Part shown: piece by piece, positions 57,632 to 64,000 of the stretch
How the letters are laid out: every line of letters begins with the position of its first letter
Numbering within the stretch: position 1 is the first letter of the stretch
Assembly (NCBI GenBank): GCA_963746255.1
Contig: CAVVAJ010000007.1
Coordinates: 744,001 to 808,000 of the forward strand
Direction: 5' to 3'
DNA length: 64,000 bases
Origin: DAOVXM01 sp963746255
Lineage (GTDB): Bacteria > Chloroflexota > Anaerolineae > Anaerolineales > UBA4823
The notes under the pieces: model-generated
Seen by the model: only the letters and a program-made list of their open reading frames with translations
What the model was told of the DNA's origin: nothing
The model's database searches: none
Translations under genes and position numbers: made by a program

Positions 57632-57906
57632 TTAAGGTTTAACATGTACAAACACTCTTCCCATTAAACTAAAACCCCTGTATCGCAACACGGCGATTTC
57701 ATCTATGTCGCAGCTTTGCGCATGCATTACAGCCAGCTCCAAATCGGAATAATCTTTATCTGCTCGATGCTGAATTACTTTGCTGCCTTTAGACTGGAAG
57801 TATTGTAGATCTTCCCGTTCAATCGAGTCAAAATCGCCGATGTTATAGTCTGGGACCAAACCTAATTCCCGGCAGTATTCTGCCCCTCCATCTTTGCCAG
57901 AGGAGG
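57632..57906 (-). pseudogene. Thiamine pyrophosphokinase remnant
   Basis: The segment DGGAEYCRELGLVPDYNIGD, FDSIEREDL and DKDYSDLELAVMHAQSCDID is the central part of thiamine diphosphokinase (ThiN). The N-terminal ~25 residues, normally ending AADGGA, and everything after EIAVL (normally GxxGGRxDH) are missing or replaced by unrelated codons (RYRGFSLMG). Without the C-terminal substrate domain it cannot be active. It lies right behind a TPP riboswitch, which fits an origin as a thiamine-regulated gene. Confidence 0.7.
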
Positions 57907-57928
57907 GTTTGATAGATGATCGTTGTGA

Positions 57929-58014
57929 TTCCTCCGCCGGCATTATCCGGTTCAGGTTCGCGGGTCGAGAACTAGTGGTTCTCCTTTCAGCCAGGCCACA
58001 TCTGGCTCCCCGTG
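57929..58014 (-). promoter_or_regulatory. TPP (thiamine pyrophosphate) riboswitch
   Basis: Minus strand: ACGGGGAGCC at the 5' end, GGCTGAAAGGAG, then GCGAACCTGAACCGGATAAT followed by GCCGGCGGAGGAA, which is the conserved P4/P5 core of the TPP riboswitch (GAACCTGA..GGATAATGCC.GCGGAGG). It binds thiamine pyrophosphate and shuts off thiamine genes. The only downstream coding sequence is the thiN remnant and, further on, a tiny membrane ORF. Confidence 0.9.
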
Positions 58015-58253
58015 CATACTGGGATTTTGTTATTAAGAGTCCAGAGTACTTTGGATGCTCATGTCAAGTGAGGTTAATATAATCTTCGCATAAATTATCT
58101 AACACAAACGCACCAAAATTTGGGCACCCTGTCATAAAGCCCGACAATACTGAATGGCGTTTTTCTCGGACGTTTAAACACGAAAAGAGCCGTAAGCTCC
58201 TCTCTCTTAACATTGAGTTTGTGCACCTTAAAGCTGGTTTCAGCCGGTTTGTA

Positions 58254-58796
58254 TCACTGAACCCGATCAGCTTCCATTTCTTTGAGAATGCTGAATAACA
58301 GCTCTACCAGGACATCCTTCACTGTTTCTTTGTTTATCGCAACACAACCTAACAGTTTAACACTTGAATCCAGACGTAGGGCGATGCGCATATCATCAAT
58401 TTCCCAAGCCTCCGCCCGATCTTGTTTATTTGCTGCGACCACATATGGTGTTGGTGCATACGCCCGGAACGTTTCAAGGATGCTCCGCGCTTCACGGAAT
58501 GTTTCTGGTCTGGTGCTATCGACCATAACTACAAACCCCAGCATTCCTTCTGATAGGATCTCCCACATGAAGTCGAACCTTTTTTGTCCGGGGGTACCAA
58601 AGAGGTACAGCACCAGGTCTTCATCGACTGTGATACGTCCGAAATCCATTGCTACCGTTGTGGTTTCTTTAACCTTTTCAGCTGGAGCTGAGATCTTGCG
58701 CTCCGTCGATACGACGTCGATCTCACTAACCGATCGGATGAATTCTGTTTTACCAGCGTTGAATGGTCCTGTAACCACCATCTTGACAGTATGCAT
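58254..58796 (-). CDS. Small Ras-like GTPase (MglA/Rag-like)
   Basis: A 180-aa GTPase: P-loop GPFNAGKTEFIR, switch region TTTVAMDFGRI, G3-like LFGTPGQKRFD, and G4 VAANKQD. It resembles the small prokaryotic GTPases encoded with roadblock or DUF4388 partners. Its partner here is the DUF4388 protein 49 bp upstream in the same orientation. Likely a membrane-associated signalling switch for polarity or motility (family-based inference). Confidence 0.85.
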   Translation of the reverse strand: MHTVKMVVTGPFNAGKTEFIRSVSEIDVVSTERKISAPAEKVKETTTVAMDFGRITVDEDLVLYLFGTPGQKRFDFMWEILSEGMLGFVVMVDSTRPETFREARSILETFRAYAPTPYVVAANKQDRAEAWEIDDMRIALRLDSSVKLLGCVAINKETVKDVLVELLFSILKEMEADRVQ

Positions 58797-58845
58797 ATTG
58801 TTTTCCTTACCGCAGGGATTACCTAGCTGCCAGTTAATTTATCCG

Positions 58846-59667
58846 CTAAAGGGAACGGATGCGGGAGATGATGCGGTTAACTAGTGATTTTTGTTCCGTT
58901 TTAGTTTCTTCTGGCAGAGGTTCCTTACCTCTTGGAAATGGTGTTGTGATTCCTTGCGGTCGGACGATCTCGACCATACCTGCCTGAATTAATCTGTAAA
59001 CGATCTTTCGTATTTCTAAATCTGATAGGTTGGTTGCTTTCGCGATCTGCCGGATCGAATTCTTTGGATTGATATAAGATACAACCCGCCATTCTTCTAC
59101 GCTCAGATTTACTTTTTGGATATTCGCTCCTGGATGTTCTGCAAATTTCAAAGCCATATCTAGGCTCGGAATTTCATCCTGCAGCTGCTCCCATTCCCGG
59201 AGCTTTCTGGTGCCGTCGATGATTAAATTTTCTAGGCTGATCCGGACTGCGATCTTATCCTCCGGTGGCGGAGTATCATTTTTAAACTCAAAAAAACCTT
59301 CCATCCAGGTGAATAGACGGTTGATGAGGCCGGTATAGTGATTGACTAAACTGGATAGGATTTGTTGCTGTGACAAGTAGTCGGCATTGATTAGGAGCAG
59401 CCCTAATTCCTTATCGCTCATGTCACCCGCTTTTTCGGTGATAATTTTCTCTTGAGCAGCATTAATCAGCTTGGCTTTATAGAGAATCGTCGGTAATCCG
59501 TTAGTTTCCCCCCTTGAGTGAGCGTATGCTAATTTCCCTTCGCGGAAATACACCCAGATTGTGTCGTTCGGACCTTCCACCGCTAATCTTCCTGACTTTC
59601 GTGCCAGATTGATCAGGTTTAGAAGTTGGGCAGTCGAAAAATCACGCAGATTGCCTTTTAATGGCAT
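58846..59667 (-). CDS. DUF4388 (PATAN-like) signalling protein
   Basis: A 273-aa protein beginning with the DUF4388 signature MPLKGNLRDFSTAQLLNLIN, then LARKSGRLAVEGPNDTIWVYFREGKLAYA. The C-terminal ~80 residues are winged-helix-like (IRQIAKATNLSDLEIRKIVYRLIQAGMVE). Such proteins act with small GTPases and response regulators in bacterial signalling. Upstream partner of the GTPase gene. Confidence 0.82.
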   Translation of the reverse strand: MPLKGNLRDFSTAQLLNLINLARKSGRLAVEGPNDTIWVYFREGKLAYAHSRGETNGLPTILYKAKLINAAQEKIITEKAGDMSDKELGLLLINADYLSQQQILSSLVNHYTGLINRLFTWMEGFFEFKNDTPPPEDKIAVRISLENLIIDGTRKLREWEQLQDEIPSLDMALKFAEHPGANIQKVNLSVEEWRVVSYINPKNSIRQIAKATNLSDLEIRKIVYRLIQAGMVEIVRPQGITTPFPRGKEPLPEETKTEQKSLVNRIISRIRSL

Positions 59668-59766
59668 AGGTGCCTCAGTTTTTCTATGTCTGTGCCTTGG
59701 AAATTATGCGAAGATTATACTTGCTCGCAATAGGGGCGTCAAATTCACCGCTGGAATCCATATTCC

Positions 59767-59795
59767 TTGACACTGATTTGGCTTACGTATATAAT
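59767..59795 (+). promoter_or_regulatory. tRNA-Asn promoter
   Basis: TTGACA (59767-59772), exactly 17 bp, TATAAT (59790-59795). Perfect consensus, 13 bases before the tRNA. Confidence 0.92.
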
Positions 59796-59808
59796 CCTCT
59801 GCGCAAGT

Positions 59809-59881
59809 TCCTCGGTAGCTCAATTGGCAGAGCGGGCGGCTGTTAACCGCTAGGTTGTAGGTTCAAGTCCTACCCGAGGAG
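59809..59881 (+). tRNA. tRNA-Asn (GTT)
   Basis: 73-nt cloverleaf: acceptor TCCTCGG/CCGAGGA, D stem GCTC/GAGC, anticodon loop CTGTTAA with GTT, T arm GTAGG-TTCAAGT-CCTAC, discriminator G, no encoded CCA. Confidence 0.95.
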
Positions 59882-59897
59882 CCTGAGAAGTGAAATG

Positions 59898-59924
59898 GAC
59901 GCATGAAAAACATGCGTCTTTTTC
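59898..59924 (+). terminator. tRNA-Asn terminator
   Basis: GACGCATG / CATGCGTC 8-bp stem, A5 loop, T5 run. Confidence 0.88.
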
Positions 59925-60065
59925 ATTTAACATATTCGACGTTGGGCTGGTTTTCTTGAGCAGCTGCAGGTTCAAATTACTAAAGTGAAATTAACCACAG
60001 TATAGTTTCTTCATCACTGTGTAAGAGTTGGAGTGATATGACAATACATTGTGTAGCGGTGCTGC

Positions 60066-62324
60066 CTATGGTATTGCGGCCATTTGATTGCGGCCACCTT
60101 CTTTCGCTAGGTACAACGCTTGATCTGCCCGTTCGATAATGACCTCTAGTGACTCATCTTCTGGTTTTCTTGAGGCTGCGCCAACACTGATCGAAATGTG
60201 GACTGGTTTGCCATCTTTAAAATATGGTGACCCCATAGTATTGTTTCGCAATCTTTCTCCAACCTGGTAGCCATTCTCTAGGTCTGTCTCCGGTAGCAGG
60301 ATGACAAATTCATCTCCCCCGTATCTGCCGATAAGGTCTATCTGTCTCAGGTCCCTCAAAAATTGTGATGCGATACCAGATATGACGGTATCACCAAATA
60401 GGTGCCCGTGTTGGTCATTGATATCTTTAAACAGGTCAATGTCGATGATCATCACAGTCAGAGTCCGATTGAACCTGCGGGCGCGTTCCACTTCTCTCCG
60501 GCCTAATTCAAAAAACCCTCGCCGGTTATATAACCCGGTAAGTGGGTCTGTTATCGCTTGTTTTTGAACTTCAGTGTGGAGTTGGGCGTTTTGTATCGCG
60601 GCTGTCGCCGTTGTAGCAAAACTGACCAGCAAATTTAGATCTGAGTGGCTGAATGCATAGCGTGAATAGGCATCCAATGAAATGGCGCCCAAGGTTTGAT
60701 CACCGAGGATTAATGGGGCGACGATCATCGATTCAATCGCCCTCATTTCGGGGATATCATTTTTATAAGGGCTGTTCGGATCTGCATGGACATCATTTAT
60801 CAGCATTGGTTCACGATTCTGGACAACTCGCCCAGGATTACTCATGAGATCCGCCCCTCTGAAAGTGTGAATGCGCGGGTCAGTATAGCCTAATGCTGCT
60901 CTGATCTGCAGTTGCCCGGTTTCACGTGCCACGAGATGCAGGCGGCCTTTCTCGGCTGAGGGGATCGCGCTGATCGCTGCGTCTAATATCTGTCCCAATA
61001 GTGATTCCAGGTCCAGAGTGTTAAGCAAGGCTGCTGTCGCAATTTGCAAAGCAGACAGCTCCTTTGTCATACCTTCTGACGCATTAAACGCCCTTAATCT
61101 TGCGATAGACAACCTGATTAAACTTGCTGCCTGTTTCCCAAGGGTTCTGTCATGTTGAGAAAAAACTTTTCTATTATGGTAGATAAGAAATGCAGTCCCG
61201 AGCACATGATCGTTCTCAGCAAGCGGTAGTGCCAACAATGAACTACAGTTGAGTGTAGCGGAGATTTCCGGGCTTATCAGTGGAGAAGTTGCAACATCCT
61301 CAATTGTTATAGGTTGCTCAATAGCGACCTTCTGGCTCATAAACGGCAGGTCGCCAGTCTCTACTTGGAGCGTCCGGGCGACTTGGTGGAGCGTGCCCGA
61401 TGCAGCAATGGGTATGTTTTGTTCCAATCGCTCATCCCACAGAACGATTAATGAGCTGTCGGCATCTAACAATTTTTCCAGGTAGTTTGCAAAGCTCTGC
61501 ATCATCTCTTTGATATCATGCGCTGTCATGGCAGCTTGCGTCATATCTTGTAATAAAGATAATTTTTGCTCCCGTACTCTCAGCACTGCTTCGCTTTGCT
61601 CAGCCTTGATCCTCTGTGAACGTTGCTGTTCGTAGTCGCGGGCATATTCTAGCGCAGCAGCTGTCGATGATGCGGTTTCAGAGACAATTCTTTGATCGAT
61701 CTTGAGAAATTCTCCGCGGTTGTGGCTGTGTACGATTAATCGACCAATGGTTTGATCTCCCGATTGGATCGCTGCCTGGATATTTGTAATCTTGCTGTGC
61801 TTTGTAGCCGCTGGCGTGGGCGTGGATTGGGAATACTTTCTATACCCCCCCGGCGCGTTCGGTAGTGATTTGTTCTTTGCTGCCCGATTGCCCTGAACTG
61901 TTGGATCCAGGTTAATTGGATCCGCCGGGTGAACGTTATGATCGATGACGTAGATGTCTGCTTGGTCGAAGTTGAACTCAGTGATCAAATCTACAAGCAG
62001 TTGGTTGATCAGGCGGGTTTCTTCTCGATTTTTAGCGAGATTACTGCTGAGTTTTAGGAAAGCTTCCTGTTGCTGGTAGTTATATTCTCGGACAGCCTCG
62101 CTAGCCTCAGTTTCTTGGATTGCAGCCCTGATCGATCTTATGATGATCTCAAAAGCAAATAGTGTCGCGAGAAGGCTTAATCCCCATAAGATCACACTAG
62201 TAATCGGTGTGGGATTCTTTAGTTGGTAGTTGTGCAACACGATGCCCGCGAAAGCTGCTGTCCAAATGACAGCTACGATCCTCCTGGTTTGGATTATCTT
62301 GACAATTCGCTTTTGCAGGATCAT
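60066..62324 (-). CDS. Membrane diguanylate cyclase with GAF sensors
   Basis: A 752-aa protein: two N-terminal membrane helices (about 15-75), a short coiled coil, two to three GAF-type sensor domains (about 105-570) and a C-terminal GGDEF domain with intact RYGGDEFVILLPE and TDPLTGLYNRRGFFELG. It should make cyclic di-GMP. No RxxD inhibitory site is evident before the active site and there is no EAL domain. Monocistronic. Confidence 0.9.
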   Translation of the reverse strand: MILQKRIVKIIQTRRIVAVIWTAAFAGIVLHNYQLKNPTPITSVILWGLSLLATLFAFEIIIRSIRAAIQETEASEAVREYNYQQQEAFLKLSSNLAKNREETRLINQLLVDLITEFNFDQADIYVIDHNVHPADPINLDPTVQGNRAAKNKSLPNAPGGYRKYSQSTPTPAATKHSKITNIQAAIQSGDQTIGRLIVHSHNRGEFLKIDQRIVSETASSTAAALEYARDYEQQRSQRIKAEQSEAVLRVREQKLSLLQDMTQAAMTAHDIKEMMQSFANYLEKLLDADSSLIVLWDERLEQNIPIAASGTLHQVARTLQVETGDLPFMSQKVAIEQPITIEDVATSPLISPEISATLNCSSLLALPLAENDHVLGTAFLIYHNRKVFSQHDRTLGKQAASLIRLSIARLRAFNASEGMTKELSALQIATAALLNTLDLESLLGQILDAAISAIPSAEKGRLHLVARETGQLQIRAALGYTDPRIHTFRGADLMSNPGRVVQNREPMLINDVHADPNSPYKNDIPEMRAIESMIVAPLILGDQTLGAISLDAYSRYAFSHSDLNLLVSFATTATAAIQNAQLHTEVQKQAITDPLTGLYNRRGFFELGRREVERARRFNRTLTVMIIDIDLFKDINDQHGHLFGDTVISGIASQFLRDLRQIDLIGRYGGDEFVILLPETDLENGYQVGERLRNNTMGSPYFKDGKPVHISISVGAASRKPEDESLEVIIERADQALYLAKEGGRNQMAAIP

Positions 62325-62453
62325 TCTAATTGTTCGAAGCTCTATATGCCCAGAAATGGCATCCCTAGGTCATCAAGTAGACCAACTCTGAAAACTTAAC
62401 TTCAGTTTAACTTAAAATAACGGATTGGTCTACCAGGCTTGTTTAACCGCCAA

Positions 62454-63527
62454 TTAGCTGCCGGGCACCCCGTTGGTTTCTATATGCACATCCGCTGGCA
62501 TCCCTGGTTTCAAGCGCCCTTCGATTTCTTCTACAGATATCTTGACTGCAAACACCTGTTTTACGCGCTCTTCCGCAGTTTGCACATCAGATGGGGTGAA
62601 CTGAGCTGTATCTCCAATATAATCGACTTTACCGCTGAATTGTTGGTTAGGATAAGCATCTACATTGATCAGAACGGTATTTCCAGGGGATATTTGTGCG
62701 ATATCTGAAGCTGGCACATAAACGGTGATTTCAAAGTTTGTAGGATCGATTAATCGGATTAATGTTGCACCCGGTGTGGCTATCTCACCTATTTTGATTA
62801 GGATTTGATGGATTTTACCTGATAGCGGGGATTCTAGATGTAAACGCTCCAGCAGCTGAGCATGGAATTTCGTATTCGCCTTAGCGGCAGCCAAGTTGGC
62901 CTCCAACACAGTAAATTGTTGGATAGGCAGCCCTGCTTTCACTTGATCAAGCTGTGCTCCGGCGAGCGCCATTTCTGCCCGGGCCAACTTTAATACAGCC
63001 TTAGCAGCCCGCCGTTCTGGTTTTGGAGGGTCTTGTGGTCTATACGCGATATTAAGCAAGCTTAAGTTTGATTCGGCTTCGATGAATGCAGCTTGTTTGG
63101 CAGCGAGATTCGCCTCTGCTAATGATATATCTTGCCGATCCGGATATTCATCCCACTTCAGGAGCTCATTTTCCGCAGCTTGTTCTGCCAGTACCGCTCG
63201 TTCATATAGGCTCATTATTTCGAGATTATCGATTTTGAGCAGGCTCTCTCCTGCCTGGACAGAGTCATTCTCGGCGACATTGAGCTCTACCACCTTTCCA
63301 GCGGATGTCGATATCACATCGTAGGTATTGCCTTCGATGAATCCCGTCGCCTTGATTTCACCTGGTATAGGGGCCTCACGCGTTTGGTTACATCCGGTGA
63401 TCATGGCTGTGATCGCAGTTATTAAGACCGCGACTGTGACCGATGCAGTGATCCAGTTTATTGGATGAAATCTTTGCAGAAATTTTTGGGAATGCTTGGA
63501 GTGAATTATCACAGAATGTGGCCTCAT
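62454..63527 (-). CDS. Membrane-fusion (HlyD/RND adaptor) lipoprotein
   Basis: A 357-aa adaptor with an N-terminal membrane segment ending in a lipobox-like MITGC, a biotinyl-lipoyl half-motif (GKVVELNVAENDSVQAGESLLKIDN), a long coiled-coil hairpin (about 105-215) and beta-barrel parts (SGKIHQILIKIGEIATPGATLIRLID). Such proteins link an inner-membrane transporter to export. Its ATG overlaps the stop of the preceding homolog (ATGA). No cognate transporter gene lies in the window. Confidence 0.88.
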   Translation of the reverse strand: MRPHSVIIHSKHSQKFLQRFHPINWITASVTVAVLITAITAMITGCNQTREAPIPGEIKATGFIEGNTYDVISTSAGKVVELNVAENDSVQAGESLLKIDNLEIMSLYERAVLAEQAAENELLKWDEYPDRQDISLAEANLAAKQAAFIEAESNLSLLNIAYRPQDPPKPERRAAKAVLKLARAEMALAGAQLDQVKAGLPIQQFTVLEANLAAAKANTKFHAQLLERLHLESPLSGKIHQILIKIGEIATPGATLIRLIDPTNFEITVYVPASDIAQISPGNTVLINVDAYPNQQFSGKVDYIGDTAQFTPSDVQTAEERVKQVFAVKISVEEIEGRLKPGMPADVHIETNGVPGS

Positions 63528-64000
63528 GATCGCACCTCGAATGTTGCTTCTGCATACAGCCCAGGTTTCAGCCTGTCGTCATCGTTCGGCACCCTAATCT
63601 TCACTGCATGGACGAGAATCTCTCTATCTCCAGAAGTCTGCACATTGCGGGGAGTGAATTCCGCTTTATCCGAGATGCTGATAATGTCGCCGTAAAATCG
63701 TTCATCGGGATATATATCAACCACAATTGGTACTCGATCTCCGACCTTCATCCAATTCAAGTCCCCTTGTGGGACAAACACGGTCAGCTCCATCTTTTTG
63801 ATATCAGCTATTGTAAGAATTGGCCAACCTGCCATGGCGATCTCACCCGGTTGAACCAGGTGCTGCATGACAATGCCGCTGATCGGAGCGATTAGTGTCA
63901 GGCTTTCAATTTGTTTGACAGCAGTCTCACTCGCTAACTCTGCCTCTTTGACTGCGATATTGGCAGCCTCTCTTTCCGAATCCGTCGCTCCTGTGTGAAC
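63524..64000 (-). CDS. Membrane-fusion (HlyD-family) protein, C-terminal part
   Basis: The frame is open to base 64000, so the start is outside the window. The visible part is the end of the coiled coil (EREAANIAVKEAELASETAV), a lipoyl half-motif (IAPISGIVMQHLVQPGEIAM) and beta-barrel segments, paralogous to the next gene (PNxQFxGxxxxIxDxAxFTPxxVQT shared). Translationally coupled to it by a 4-base overlap. Confidence 0.85.
   Translation of the reverse strand, partial: VHTGATDSEREAANIAVKEAELASETAVKQIESLTLIAPISGIVMQHLVQPGEIAMAGWPILTIADIKKMELTVFVPQGDLNWMKVGDRVPIVVDIYPDERFYGDIISISDKAEFTPRNVQTSGDREILVHAVKIRVPNDDDRLKPGLYAEATFEVRS

Noticed and set aside
58170..58200. Possible terminator (GAGC/GCTC, TTTT on the minus strand) after the GTPase gene
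   Set aside because: The stem is only four reliable base pairs; not strong enough to list.

Overview
The window looks like a chromosomal segment of an uncultured Chloroflexota bacterium, probably class Anaerolineae (inferred). Pointers are a lamin-tail domain protein remnant, a secreted delta-60 repeat protein ending in YLPLVLNN, a Gram-positive-type SOS box at lexA, and a DUF4388/MglA-like GTPase pair. No 16S or other decisive marker is present. Several universal genes (rpoD, wecC) are broken by single-base indels, some of them in homopolymers. Many other frame breaks here are therefore probably sequencing or assembly errors rather than decay.

Region 1 (1-6.1 kb) holds mixed accessory genes: a LysM protein end, an ABC exporter, a ChbG/YdjC deacetylase with an in-frame stop, a GNAT acetyltransferase and an NAD(P)-binding protein.

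Region 2 (6.1-40.05 kb) is a composite mobile zone at a tRNA-Lys(CTT) gene (39978-40051, minus). The last ~42 bp of that tRNA recur at 6818, 9245 and 30455, with a 22-bp half copy at 13706. Integrase C-terminal fragments and ATATGGGGGTA-type repeats flank these copies. This suggests four tandem elements. E1 carries a subtilase and E2 a delta-60 repeat protein; both are expressed from the same promoter/leader/signal-peptide module. E2 also carries a ring-cleaving dioxygenase and carboxylesterase pair. E3 carries a 15.5-kb leftward gene set: a 1.2-kaa protein of unknown family, a DUF1998-type DEAH helicase, and an AddB-AddA-like helicase-nuclease pair. It resembles an antiviral defence operon but matches no system I can name with confidence. 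E4 carries a trimethylamine-dehydrogenase-like flavoprotein, a glycine amidinotransferase homolog, and a relic integron: truncated intI, attI, and gene cassettes separated by ~125-bp attC sites.

Region 3 (40-48.5 kb) has lexA with an SOS box inside its promoter, then a rightward polysaccharide cluster: wecC, wecB, a hexapeptide acetyltransferase, three glycosyltransferases and an FkbM methyltransferase.

Region 4 (48.5-64 kb) is mostly leftward core genes: a CpaE-like ATPase with receiver domain, the primary sigma factor, a 2-oxoacid dehydrogenase set (E3, E2, fused E1), a TPP riboswitch followed by a thiamine pyrophosphokinase remnant, the GTPase/DUF4388 pair, tRNA-Asn, a GAF-GGDEF cyclase, and two membrane-fusion proteins, the second cut by the window end.
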